Of a stretch of DNA of 64,000 nucleotides, positions 44,201-56,419 are shown piece by piece (positions within the stretch are counted from its first letter, which is position 1; the number at the start of each line of letters is the position of its first letter). The notes under the pieces are model-generated. The model ran no database searches and was not told where the DNA came from. It saw nothing but the letters and a program-made list of their open reading frames with translations. The DNA is from Azolla caroliniana (taxonomy: Eukaryota > Polypodiophyta), in contig JBHGNT010000022.1 of assembly GCA_043228905.1 (NCBI GenBank), forward strand, positions 8,060,001-8,124,000, written 5' to 3'. Position numbers and translations under genes: made by a program.

Positions 44201-44957
44201 TCGGATCGACACTTCCGGCAAACTGCAGGCTATCCGGTAAGCAAAGCCCGAAGACGAAAGCAGAGAAGCCGGATATGATGAAGATTCCATATGCCTCTGC
44301 CGTCGGGAGCTTGATGTACGCAATGGTGTGTACCCGACCGGATATAGGATACGCAGTCGGAGTGGTGAGCCGGTTCATGAGTAATCCCGGCAAGGAGCAC
44401 TGGAACACGGTCAAATGGATACTCCGGTATTTGAAGGGCACTTCAAATATGTGTCTCCGATTCGGCTCCGGAAAACCTCAACTGGACGGTTTCACCGATT
44501 CGGACATGTCGGATGATGTGGATACCAACCGGTCAACATCCGGGTATGTAATGACATATGCAGGGGGAGCTGTTTCGTGGCAGTCGAGGCTACAGAAGAT
44601 GGTTGCATTGTCAACCACGGAGGCGGAGTACATGGCGGTTGTGGAAGCCGGCAAGGAAATATTATGGATGAAGGACTTCATCGGAGAGCTCGGTATCCGA
44701 CAAGAGGAATACTGACTCTATTGCGACAGTCAAAGTGCCATCCACCTTGGTAAGAATGCGGCCTACCATTCTCGGACGAAGCATATCCAGCGAAGATATC
44801 ACTGGATCCGGGAAAGAGTAGATGACCAGGAGTTCGCGCTGACAATGATCCACACGGCCGAGAACGGGTCAGATATGCTGACCAAAGTGTTGACACCCGA
44901 CAAGCTGAACGCATGCCGGGAGAAGATCGGGTTGGTAAGACACCCCATGCCGGAGTG
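41223..44957 (+). pseudogene. Copia F gag to RNase H, second piece
   Basis: Gag resumes; knuckle CFYCGKPGHFQKNC; a deletion and frameshift after the HFR segment near 41710; protease VVDSGASFH; integrase; RT with LLYVDDMLIVG; RNase H. Stops: TAG 42647 (CAG in A and E), TAA 42711 (shared with A), a frameshift deletion near 43305, TGA 43525 (CGA in E), TAG 43612 (shared with E), TAA 43777 (CAA in E), TGA 44713 (CGA in E). Non-functional. Confidence 0.9.
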
Positions 44958-44968
44958 AAGGGGGAGTT

Positions 44969-45723
44969 TGTTGGGAAACAGGTCCCTCCGGATGGGAAAC
45001 CGTATGAGGTGGACCCGGCCACGGAGAGCCGGATGATGCAGATCCGGTGAAGATTGGATGAGGAGTACCCGTCTACGGAGAGCCGGATGGTACAGACCCG
45101 GTATGAACCGGATGAGGAGTACCCGGCCACGGAGAGCCGGATGATGCAAACCCGGAGAAGACCGGATGAGGAGTACCCGGCTATGGAGAGCCGGATGATG
45201 CAGACCCGGTGAAGACCGGATGAGGAGTACCCGGCTACGGAGAACCGGATGAAGAGACATATTCGTAAATATGTTTTCTGATAGTGCATCGAGGCTATAT
45301 TTGTAAATAGCCGAAAAGTCATATTAGTATAAATATGACTTAGGGAAAACTTTTAGTAACTGTTGTTACTGTTGTTGTAGTTGTTGTCATTCTGGTTGGT
45401 GCAAGAATAGAGAGTGTGTGTAACTGTACAGAGAGAGAGAGAGAGAGAAAGAGGTCGTTGCCTCTATTGTAACCACCACCTATGGCGAAGATCTGTGAGC
45501 ACGAGGTCGGTGCCTCCGTGAACTCACTGTTGTACATTTTTACATAGTGACAGTTTGTAGCCTGTGGGCTGCCGTGGTTTTTCCCCTAGTTTGGGGTTTT
45601 CCACGTAAACCTCCTGTGTATTCTCTCCTTCTTTGTGTCGCGTTTTATTTCCCGTTTTCTGTGTATCATTCTAAGCTCGGTTGTGGCCGAGTGTTGCGCA
45701 TAAGGAACGTTGGGTTCCCGTCA
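44969..45723 (+). repeat. 3' LTR of copia F
   Basis: It starts TGTTGGGAAACAGG after the polypurine tract and ends GGTTCCCGTCA. It has the 54-bp repeat in about four copies, the palindrome block, a GA microsatellite and the GGTTTTCCACGTAAACC block. It keeps the LTR end missing from the 5' copy. Confidence 0.92.
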
Positions 45724-45728
45724 GATCA

Positions 45729-47914
45729 CAATGGATAAATGCAAGGCCGTCGCAATCACTGATTGGCCTCTCCCGACTCGGCTGAAAGAGGTACAATCGT
45801 TTCTTCGTTTTGGAAATTTTTGTAGATAATTTATAGATGGGTTCTCATCCCTAGTCCAACCTCTCATCCAACTTACCTGGAAAGATACTCCATTTCTTTG
45901 GACCCCTGCAACACATAATGCTTTTAATGCCCTCAAAGCAGCTTTTCTCTCCGCCCCCCTGTTAGTCCACCCGGACCCCACCCGCCCTTTCCAGGTTGAA
46001 ACCGACACCTCCGACTTTGCCATAGGTGTGGTCTTGTCCCAACCTGATGACAATGGCACCCTACATCCGGTCGCCTTCTACTCTCGGAAGTTTACAGCCC
46101 CGGAAATCAATTATCCGTTTTACAACAAGGAGCTCGCAGCTACCATCTCGGCCTTCACTGAATGGCGACCCTATTTGGCTGGGGCGCAACATCGTATTCA
46201 GGTGGTGACCGACCACAAGAATCTCATCTACTTCACCACCACTTGTACGTTGAATCGGAGGCAAGCTCGTTGGTCATCTTTTCTTGCTGATTACGACTTC
46301 GAAATCTTGTTCCGACTCGGCGTTCAACATGGGAAAGCGGATGCTCTCTCTCGGCGACCCGATTTTGCATTGCGCCCAAGCGATGACGCTTATTCTCAAC
46401 AATCACCTTGTTTATTGCGGCCCGATCAACTCCACGTGTTTGCAACCTATTTGTTGCATGATAATTCCTTACTCAACGAGATTGCCCAAGCAACCACGTC
46501 GAACCCTTTCGCTATTGACATCATGGCGCGCCTCAACAACCCATCCCAGGAACGGCAAAGCTCGGATCTCAGTCACTTTACAACTCACGATGGGCTACTG
46601 TATCATAATCACCTCCTTTACGTACCAGATGGCCCATGTCGCCTCTGAGTTCTACAAATTTGCCATGATGATCCTCTCGTCGGACACTTTGGGGTCGCCA
46701 AAACATTGGCATTGCTTTCTTGAGGGTTTTTGTGACCTCAACCTTGGAAATTGGTCAAAGAATTTATCAAAACTTGTGACGTCTATGCTCGCTCCAAAGC
46801 GGCTCACCATCGTCCATATGGCCTTCTACACCCACTTCCAATCCCCAGTCGACCTTGGGCATCTCTCTCCATGGACTTTATCACCAACCTTCCTCGAGTC
46901 GGTGACCATGACACGGTGCTAGTGGTCGTCGATTGGTTTTCGAAGATGGCTAACTTTGTCCCATGTTCGAATACCATTTCGGGGGAGGAGAAAACTGCCC
47001 TTTTTCTGAAAAATGCCGTCCGCTTACACGGTTTCCTTGAGGATGTCACTTCTGATCAAGGTCCTCAATTTATCTCCCACTTTTGACGCCGACTACTACA
47101 GACATTCGGGACTTCAGTGAACTTGTCAACCGCGCACCATCCTCAAACTGATGGCCAAACCGAAAGAGACAACCAAATCCTCGAACAATACCTCCATTGT
47201 TCAGTTAGCTACCAACAAGACGATTGGGTGGACCTCCTTGCCATGGCGGAATTTTCCTACAATAACAGTATCCATGCCTCAACAAAAGTTTCCCCATTCT
47301 TTGCAAATTACAGTTTCCACCCTTGTTTCAACATTTCCATTCCAGAGATATCCATCAATCCGTCGGCCAAGAAGCGTGCCCACACCTTACAAGATGTCCA
47401 CCGTGACCTTTCCCTCGATCTCCGTGCCATTGGCAAACAATAGAAAGCTCACGTTGACCGACATCGCTTCGTAGTCGGTGACATGGTTTGGTTGCTACGT
47501 CGGCATATCGCAACCACCCGTCCCTACGTGAAGCTCGACTACAAAAAGCAAGGCCCCTTCCGTATCCTCGAGCGCATTAACCCAATCGCCTTCCGGTTAG
47601 CGCTTCCCCCCACATTTCGGCTTCACAATGTTTTCCACGTCTCTCTCCTCAAACTCTATCATCCTTCTCTCATTCCGGGACGCCAACCTCCTCCTCCGCC
47701 GCCCGTGGAATTATCGACAAGTGAGGAGTATGAGGTTGACCGGATCTTCGACTCTCGCTTGCGTCGACGACGACTTCAATACTTGGTCATATGGAAAGGT
47801 TACCCGCTTTTGGATGCCACATGGGAACCAATTACACACTTACAAAATGCACCGGAGGCAATTCGCACTTTTCACCAACGATACCCTCATAAACCGGCCG
47901 CAGGTGTTATCTAG
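45729..47914 (+). pseudogene. Chromovirus G, rest of RT, RNase H, integrase, chromodomain
   Basis: It resumes in RT (DWPLPTRLKEVQSFLRF), a TAA near 45828, RNase H (VETDTSDFAIGVVLSQ, INYPFYNKELAA, VVTDHKNLIYF), a zinc region that is frameshifted, the integrase core ([39 protein letters not shown]), a GPFRIL C-terminal motif, and a chromodomain with EYEVDRIFDSR and YLVIWKGYP (about 47725-47890). Several stops: TGA 46646, TGA near 47085, TAG 47441. The chromodomain itself is intact to TAG 47912. Confidence 0.87.
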
Positions 47915-48163
47915 CTTGCACGCATTCTCATTCTCTAGCTTGCATGCATCCTCATGCGTACTCTATTGCATGCATCCTCATGCACTCTATTTCTAGTTGG
48001 CTAACATAGCCGTACCCTCTTGTATAAATACTCATGTGCACCTTGATTCTAATCAAGGTGTACAGCACAAGTTACGGATTCTATAAGTTGAGTTCTTGTT
48101 CTTTTCCTCGCTCTTGTTCTCCACTCTTATCTTCGTTCTACTCTATTATACTTGTCCGTGACA
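47905..48163 (+). repeat. 3' LTR of chromovirus G, 5'-shortened
   Basis: It matches the 5' LTR from the CTAGCTTGCA repeats to TTGTCCGTGACA. It has one 28-bp unit where the 5' LTR has three, and lacks the first part with the tRNA-like block. Confidence 0.82.
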
Positions 48164-51100
48164 TCGAGCTACACTACAAGTCCAAAATAAATGTTTTAAA
48201 GTTTCGTCCTGTACTTGGCACCATACACAATGACGATCATCGACTTGCCCTTTTAAATGAGAACCTACATGCAACGCATAATGAATCATTAACCACTTAA
48301 AAGAAATTGCTCTCTGCATACATGGTAAAGCCCATAAACTTTTCCAAAATGCCGCCATATATTGATGTGATATAGCACCTAACTCCCAATACTTTTGTGC
48401 ATCAAGATTTACGCAATGTCATTGCATCAAAAAATGTCTCCCATATGCCGCAAAGTATTGGAAAATGGGGAAAATCCTACTCACATGTTCATTTGTCGAG
48501 GAACAGCCAACCATCCGCCATGCATAATCAGTTGGGTCCCACTTAAGATGTGCCACTGGCTTACTTTGGAATACAAATATTTGTATTGCATGATCTGCCA
48601 AAAGAGGGCTTGGATCTAAGAAAATCTTCTTGTTTAACCGAGCAATAACGCTAATGGGTTTTTCGGAGGCTAGCTGCATAATTTCAACTTCTTCATCCAC
48701 TAAATATAAAAGACCATCATTGGGAACCTCATAAAAGCTTATTTGACCCTGATTAGCATAAGCTCGAGCACCTATTAAAACACCCAAAGAAGAGAAAATC
48801 CCATACCATGCATAAGTATTAGCCAAATTAAGTTGCCTTTGACTATTTTGAAAAGCTTGCTGAATCTGCTCAAACATCAAACAACCTCCACACAAGGAAG
48901 ATAAGAATTGTTTTTTTTCCTCCTTCGAGAGCTTTTAAAACCATCCTGAGTCCTTTTTTCCCCACGATAAACGCGGTCTAATTCCTAAAACACAACTAGA
49001 GCTATCAGTAAACAAAGGATTCCATAACAACGGTTGCCTTAAAATTTGGGCTTCTGTCGTTGGAAGTTGAAATAGGACAGCCTCTCTAATGTCCTTCCAT
49101 GCCCTCAAATTACCTGTAAAGAATCTCATAGAACCAACATTATGAGCCTTAATTGGAAATTCAAAGTTAAACATCCATCAAAAACTATCTTGCCACTGTC
49201 CTCCTATTGTAGATTTAATGTTATGAAGAGATAACAACCATAACTTTTTCCACAACTCATTCCAAGGAATAAATCCTCTCACAACATGCTTTGCAAGAAG
49301 GGCCTTACTCTAGAGCAAAGGATCTATTAAGCCAAGCCCACCTTCACGTATTGGTTGGATTAAAATTGACCAAGCAACTTTTGCAACAACCCTTGATCCC
49401 AAAGGAGCACCCCAAATAAAATTATGAACTAAACGTTGTAGTTTCAATATAATAGACCATGAAAATAGCCATGTTAATGCAACATACCACATCGATGCAA
49501 GCAAAACTGAGTTTGCCATAACCACCCTTCCTTTTAGAGACAACTTAGTAGTATCCCAATACAACAATTTATTTCTAACTCGTAATAAAAGGGGTGTTAC
49601 CATCTCTTCTATTGACAATTCTATCCCCACTTAACATCCCAAATACCTTACAGTTGTACCTTGAGGTACCCAATAAAGCCTGGAGATGGCACATCTTGTG
49701 GGGGAGAAGATGACACAACCCAAAATCCCATGGATGACAAAAATCCTGAAGCATCACAAATATCGGATAACACTTTTTGAAGATTCAACAAGTTCCCGCA
49801 TTTGTAGAAACATATAAAGTGGTGTCATCAGCAAATTCTAAATCAATAGCGGAGGTTGTGTATCCTTGTATAGGTAAGGCAATACCACGAATATCGACAT
49901 TACTACTCCTAAGAAAATCAGAAATGGCTTCAGAAACTAAAATAAATAGAAAGAGAGCAAGCGGACACCCTTGTCTTACTCACTGCGAAAGTGAAAATGT
50001 ACCACCAACATCACCTGCAAACAAAAGAGAACTATGAGCAGTTCTATACAATGTAGCCACTGCCCTAATTCATTGCACTAGAAAGCCCATACGCAATAAT
50101 GTCCGTTCCATAAAATCCCAATCCACTCTATCATAAGCCTTCTCAAAATCTAAAAATAGAATAGCTAGATCCTGTTGTTGTCGCTCTCCAGTAGCTACCA
50201 TTTCCCAAAACAAAAAAATGTTGTCAAAAATACATCTTTCTTGAACAAAACCCATCTGCGAATGATGAATTAGTTGAGGTAAAAACAGTTCTAATTTCCT
50301 TGCTATTGTTTTAGCTAAAATCTTATACACAACATTAAGTAGTGTTATAGGCCTTCATTTTCGAATATCATGCAAAGGGCCACCCCCCTTCGAAATCAAA
50401 TATATTTGGCCCTTTGTCCATTCCTGAAGCATATAACCTTGGTCAAGAATTTGTTGGTATGCAAAAGTCAAAGCATTACCAATCATATCCCAATACTCTA
50501 TATACCATGAAACCCCCATCCCATTAGTACCTGGACAAACATCCTTACCTAATGCTTAGCTACTAACAAAACTTCCGAAGGTTGTAATGGAGAAAGCAAA
50601 GCAATCTGCATTTGAGACGAAACGCGATTAGAGACCGAAGCTCAAACATAATCCCTCTTAATCAAACTATTTCTTGAGAGAGGAGCTACAATCAACAAAT
50701 TATGATAAAAAGATGAAGCTATATCCCTCATCTCTACAACATCCGATGTAAAAGATCCATCAAAACGCCTCATGCTTGTCGGATGAGGCATATGAGTTTT
50801 AATTTGACGAGGATGAAAAAACTGTTTACAAACCGTATCAACTTGTGTAATCCATCTTGCAAAGGATTTATGATACCAAAACTCTAACCTTTGCAATTGT
50901 AAATCAACAATCGTTTTCTAGACATCAATAACTCTCCTAGCTAAATCTATAGAATGAGGCCACTTTTCCTACAAATGTTGTAATGTTGTCAAAGCTCGTT
51001 TATATCTTCCAATCTTGGAATCATACTCAAGGTACAAAGCTTTCGCCTTATGCTGGAATACTTCCGGAATTTCCGTTAAGACATGTACCACATTAGTTAA

Positions 51101-51485
51101 GACAACATCCTTATCATAAAGATGTCAAGACCAAATAGTTTGAAAAAAATATTTACAATCTTCTCTAAAAAAAACAGAGTTAGGAATTCTAAATCTAGGA
51201 GTCCTTTTTACCGATGATAAAAAGAAATTTAATTTTAGAGGAGAGTGGTCAAAGAAAGAAAAACCAGGCATAATTCCTAATTGATTGCTTCTAGTCCACA
51301 TAAAAACATCACCATAACACCTATCCAAACGAGAAAGGTTGACCCTTGCCAAGCGTCTATCAGATCTTGAAAAAGATAAGGATTCTGGTAATCTATTAAA
51401 GGAAGCAACTGACCAAAGGTCAACCACCCGAATTGACATACATAATCTTTCCCACGCCCTAAGTTCTGATCCAGAGATAGTACGT
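48164..51485 (-). pseudogene. LINE H ORF2: endonuclease, RT, zinc-binding domain
   Basis: Non-LTR retrotransposon on the minus strand. From 5': the C-terminal part of the endonuclease (51440-51130; SRLDRCYGDVFMW, and FFDHSPL with the catalytic-type Asp-His); a linker; RT (about 50700-49300) with SQMGFVQERCIFDN, LAILFLDFEKAYDRVDW and the active site EFADDTTLY near 49835; the following thumb (KGRVVMANSVLLASMW, FIWGAPLGSRVVAKV); and the zinc-binding HLFWTC at 48190. Many stops and frameshifts. The 5' end is lost where J begins; the 3' end lies at 31530-31975. Confidence 0.85.
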
Positions 51486-52231
51486 TGTCGTGCCTTTCGG
51501 CGCCGAATCGTTTGTGTGAGTCGAGTGGGAACCGTTGGGGTTTTGGTCTAGGAGGAGGAGAATTTTAAGGCTAATCAGAATATAAATAGATTATAAGAAA
51601 GAGATATAAAAACCTCGTGAATCCCACGAGTATAATGTATTTTATTAGATTAATCAATATTAAGATAACAATATGAATTTGGATTGGAAGAGAGAGATAT
51701 AGAAACCTCATGAATCCCACGAGTATAGTTTATTTTGTGAATCCCATAAATATAATTTATTAATTGGTGTTTTCAGAAATATATCGAATTTCCAAAGTTT
51801 TCACACTCCCCTATTACATTGTGCTCTTCATCCTTATATAGTGATGAGAGAGTCTTAGCACTCCATGCTTTCTCTATATGCTTTCTCTAACATGTTTTTT
51901 TCTAACCTCATGCGTTTTTTATCGACTATAGTGTTTATGCACGCTAGATGTCCATGTGTAACTTTTTTTTTTCAAGGATTTTTCTTCTAAGGGAAGCCTT
52001 TTTCTAGAAAATATGCATGAAGTAATCTTTCTATGTGGGATATCTACTTTTTTAACATTTATGATGTGTTAGCGTAATGGTAAGGCTTCAAATTATTAAC
52101 ATGGAGGTACAAGGTTTGAATCTTGCCCTATGAATGCTATATATATTTTGATATTTTTTTCTTTTTCTTCATATTTATTCAATCAGTTTTTTTACACGTT
52201 TTTCACGTAGTGTACGAAATACACTACGACA
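51486..52231 (-). repeat. 3' LTR of element J
   Basis: It starts, minus strand, with TGTCGTAGTGTATTTCG, part of a hairpin with CACTACG, and ends GGCACGACA. It holds an internally repeated CTCGTGGGATTCACGAGG-type word three times. Its U3 contains a tRNA-like block (52066-52130). Confidence 0.86.
52066..52130 (+). other. tRNA-like block in U3 of LTR J, antisense to the element
   Basis: GTTAGCGTAATGGTAAGG and, 43 nt on, GGTTTGAATCTTGCC: A-box and B-box words at tRNA spacing. The 5' LTR is truncated before this point, so it is not possible to say whether it belongs to the LTR or is a later insertion. Confidence 0.5.
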
Positions 52232-52243
52232 CTCGCCCCCTCC

Positions 52244-54527
52244 GAACCCGCACATCCTCCGGTATGTGCTGAAGTTGTTGGAGCTCGTTATTCTCCTTCA
52301 TTTGTAGTACCTTCAGTCTCTTCCCCTATGTCAATTATTAATTCTAGCTCACTTTCATTGCTTTCTGAACCTTCATAACTTTTGTCTGATTGCTCCTTTG
52401 TATCGGTGTTGTCGAAACTAACATAGGGTTCATCATCACTTCGCTTCTTGAAAATCTTCACTCGTTTCCCCGCTACAGGTACCCGTATTACTGTCCCGTC
52501 CAACTCACATAATTGGTATGTTCCATTGTTGAATACCTTCCAAACTTCGTATGGTCCGAACCACCTTTTAGAAAAAATTTGTATCAAACTATGATGATGT
52601 CCCAAACTACTGTCATAGACTATCACCCAATCCCCTTCTTAAATATTTCGTGGTCGTAGACGGTGCTTTGTGTCGAATCGTCTTTTGTTTCAGAATCGTG
52701 CTTCTTGTTGTCGACGTATCGCTTCTGTTACGTCTTTTGGTCTTCCCTCTAGTTGTCGTATCCAGATCGCTAGTAGTTCTTCCCGACTCATCTCTTCCTT
52801 CCATGGTAGTACTATCCATGTTGCAATTGTGGTTTCCGTAGGCATTATCAGCGTTTATCCGGTCATAAGTTCTGCTAGCATATAACTGGTCACAGAACTA
52901 TGCGTTGTGCAATCCGCCCATGGTGCATATGGAAGTATCTATGGCCAATTCTTCACTCTTTTGTCGCATGCTTTCGCAAGTGCTTTCATGATTGGACTAT
53001 GTCCTCATTTGATCTTCCCGTTTGCTTCTGGATTGTATGCCGTGCTTAGTGTCAACCAAACTCCATGTTTACCGAAGAATTCCCTGGCTTTATCGGAATC
53101 AAGTTCTCCCCGATCCGCAATTACTTGTCTTAGGCATCCATACCTGGAGAACACTTCTTCCAAAAGAAATTGGCATACTGCAGAACATGTTTTTCTTCAT
53201 AACCCCCGACCCTCTACTTGGTTCGTCAGATCCTCCCGAGCTAGCACCAAGTACTTCTTTTGTCCAATCCCTGTTGGCATGGCCACGATGTCGACCATTC
53301 ATTTAAAATTGATTGTCGGATGTGATTCATCTCGGTGTCGAACTCCGGAGTAGATTTGGCATTTCTCGCAGCTTCCCGTAAACTCCGCTACATCTTTGTG
53401 CATATTCTTCCACCAATATTTTTTCTTGATCTTCGCAAATGTTGCCCATGTTCCCCAATGTCCAACCCAATCAGATTCGTGAAATTCAGATATTATTTGT
53501 TTCTGTTGTTCCTTTCTGCCGACTACCTGTAGTGTTATGCCATCCGGTCTTTTTGGCTCCCTCCAGATTAATCCATTGTCTAAGAAGAACTTGTTGACTT
53601 GTTGTTTCTTCCGTCAAATCTAGGCTTTATTGTCTGTATGGTGTGATGATTCCCTGATTTCTTGTAGCACCTTCCCAATCAGTAAGCTTTCTCCTTCGTA
53701 CTCGTCTTCCTTGAACTCTTGAATTACGTTCACCCGGGATATATGCCTCGAAGTAAAGTAATTTTCAGAAACTTCTTCATTATCCGTTTCGGCTACTTCG
53801 TCTTCAAACCATGCTCTTGATAACATATCTACTACCATGTTGTCTTTTCCAGAGATGTGTCGGATATTTGGATTAAGTGACTTTACATATGCAATCCATC
53901 TTAGCATAGCCACATACGGTACCGTGCAACATCGCATCATCCCTAATATCAGAAGACAATCTGTTTCGATCACTACTTCCCCTCCAATCAAATAATCCTG
54001 ATCCGATTTTATCGCTGACACGACTCCCCATAATTCTCTTTTTAATTGTGCATATCCGCGTTGCCTTTTGTTGAGAATCTTTGCTCCGAATTGGATCAGA
54101 TATCTTGAACCATCTGAGTCGACTTGGTTGATGACCCATCCGATCCCAGTTAGACTTGTATCAACCGTTATTATGATCGGCCGGTCATAGTTTGGCTTCT
54201 TAAGTGCTTCAACCCTTCGTAGTAATTTCTTGAGCTTCTTTATGGCTTTGGTATGTTCCGACCTCCATTCGAACTTCTTACCCTTCGCAACAAGTGATAG
54301 AGTGGGTGCACATTATGTGCATAGTGCGGAATCCATAGGTGGTAAAATGCACATGCACCAAGAAATCTACGAACTTCGGATTGTGACTCACATATCTCGT
54401 TCATAGCTTGAATCGCATTGATCTTGATTGGCGATGGTCTTCGGCCGTAGGGCCCACATAGATGTTCAACTACCAATATCTCTTCTTGTCCGAATGCCGA
54501 TTTCTCTCCAGAGAGTGTTAGGTGCAC
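52244..54527 (-). pseudogene. Element J RNase H and integrase remnant
   Basis: RNase H pieces at 54527-53620 (VRRFLGACAFYHLWIPHY, then DYLIGGEVVIETDCLLI and ISGKDNMVVDMLSRAW). Integrase follows in several frames: GKHGVWLTLSTAYNPEANG near 53060-53000, then a C-terminal KRWFGPYEVWKVFNNGTYQL domain (52626-52288) of the GPY/F type and an acidic tail. No chromodomain seen. Confidence 0.75.
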
Positions 54528-54533
54528 ATCTTC

Positions 54534-55673
54534 TTACTTCCGTAGCACGTTCTCGCAATCACTAATATGGTCAACTACGAACTTTTGACATCCTTGATCA
54601 TCCATAGTCCCATCGTTTTCTTCCACTAGACATCCTTTGATTGGGATGTCATCCAGGAACGACATCGTTATCTCTAGAATGCAGTCTCGGAGCACCTTGC
54701 TCACTGCATTCATCATATGTGCGACCGAGCTCGTAGCTCCTTGTGGTAGTGTACACATCCGAACTAATCCAATCGGTTTTCGCATCGTAATGATGTCCCG
54801 GCTATCCATAGCTAATTGGAATTGGTCATATCCGGAGTATAGGTCTTCGATAGAGTATATCGCACACCCAACAAATGCGTTTGCAAATTCATGCACTATC
54901 AGACCAATTCCGAAGTTTCGGATCGTGACTTTATTCACCGGTTGTAAATCTTGAATGAACTGGAGTGGCCCATTCTTTTTCAGAACCGTAAACCATCGAT
55001 TTGAGTATGGAGCATTTGATGGCTCTAGAATCCCCATCGCCACCTTTTCTTTGAGCAATTCAATGATTTTCGGCATATGTGCCCGTGGCACCGGAATTGG
55101 CTTCAAGTTCCATGGCACATGATCAATCATGAAGATCACCATCGACTCCATTATCTTTGGATGAACACACCCTATCTCTTTTGGTGTGAATGCGAATGCT
55201 TTTCCATGTTGCTCCAACATCTCTCGGAATCGGTTTTCTTCATTCTTTAAGAGGAACCTGCCTCCACCAATCTGGAGTTTCTTTCGGGTCTCATCGGTAA
55301 ATGTATGTCCAATATCCATGGACTTCCGAAGTGCCGGATCTTCCGAGACTTCTTTCATCTTTTGTTCATTATTGGCGGGTAACGGTCGCGCAGATGGTTT
55401 CACTTTCCTTTCCACGGTCTTATATTTCGTACATACCATTGTTTCTTCTTTGTGGAGTGCATTCGGCTCCATTTCTGCAATGATCTTGTACATCTCGACC
55501 AATTCCACCGGAACTACCCGATCTTCATGGTGATTCTCTTCTTTAATCTTTTCAAGCCTTTGTAGTGTGTTTCCGTAAAACACTTCTTCGATTACTCCAA
55601 TGATTTCTTCGTCTTCTTTCATGATTGATGCAGACCATAACTCATCTTGCACCTTTCGGAATTCTTTCTTCAT
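54534..55673 (-). pseudogene. Element J reverse transcriptase
   Basis: About 380 open codons. LKPIPVPRAHMPKIIELLKE, NRWFTVLKKNG, IQDLQPVNKVTIRN, YSIEDLYSGYDQFQLAM, TLPQGATSSVAHMMN and active site MSFLDDIPIKG are seen in order, all normal for a Ty3 RT. The first part has a Lys/Glu-rich linker. It is the best preserved part of J. Confidence 0.84.
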
Positions 55674-55975
55674 TACTCCAATTACGGTCGTATATGTAGA
55701 TGCCCCATCCGGACTGATTCGTACTTGTTTTGCTTCGAGAGTTTTGTTCCTGTGTGGGGTATCAGGGCTTCTCGGACTATCACTTCCCCACTCCGCAACA
55801 GTCCGCTTTAAAAATCCATTTTTGTTTGCGACAAGATTTCTCTCTTGTTCCTTTCATGATTCGATGGCACAGTTAGGAATTGGATGGTTTTCCCTCCGCT
55901 TTGGCTCCGAATTCATGCAAAAGTTGCTCCGCTATCGAGCACCTTTGTCTCCATCCATGAAGCCGTAATGAAGGG

Positions 55976-56248
55976 TTACCCGAGGATCACAGAATGTGAA
56001 ACCTCATCTTGCACGAAGAAATTTTGGTCAATCTCTACATCTCCGATCTTCACCGTCACATCCGGACAAGCAGCAAATAGATCTTCCGTGGCTTTTGTGG
56101 CTGCCCGGATCTTCCATCCATGGCTGGTGTTCATAGGCCACTTCCTATTCTGGTAGAACTCCTTGGACATCAAATTGATCTCTAACCCGTGATCAATCAA
56201 TGCTAGTACGGGCTCTTTGATGTTTCCGATTTGGACGGGAGTCTCCAT
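55976..56248 (-). pseudogene. Element J protease
   Basis: 90-residue open frame with ALIDHGLEINLMS, an aspartic-protease loop in which DSG has become DHG, followed by typical ILG near the end. Confidence 0.72.
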
Positions 56249-56419
56249 AGTTTCTCATGCCTAGTGTGGCTTTGTGTAGTGAGAGTTTGGAATTTCGTCC
56301 TCCATTTCCATATCGTTCATTAGAATCATATTTTCATTTACCTTTGAAGTATTAGAATCTTCCCTAGCTTGCCTCTTTCTCTTCACAAGATCCACGAGGA
56401 GATCATGGAACTCTTTCTT

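Larger units (their letters stand above)
34766..45723 (+). mobile_element. Ty1/copia element F, split by copia E
   Basis: Inserted in G with a perfect 5-bp duplication GATCA (34761-34765 and 45724-45728). 5' LTR 34766-35549 (its end, the primer site and the gag start are deleted), gag part 1, then E, then gag to RNase H, a GAAGGGGGAGTTT polypurine tract, 3' LTR 44969-45723. Many in-frame stops. Same family as A and B. Confidence 0.92.
31976..48163 (+). mobile_element. Ty3 chromovirus G, split by copia F
   Basis: 5' LTR 31976-32429, gag, pol up to RT, then the F insertion (34766-45723), then the rest of RT, RNase H, integrase and chromodomain, then a shortened 3' LTR ending at 48163. Ends are TGTCA...TGACA. 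Flanks are TCGAC (31971-31975) and TCGAG (48164-48168), a 4-of-5 target duplication, and the LINE protein resumes on both sides. The 3' LTR lacks its first part (it starts near 47905 right after the chromodomain stop), so the 3' polypurine tract appears deleted. Confidence 0.85.
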
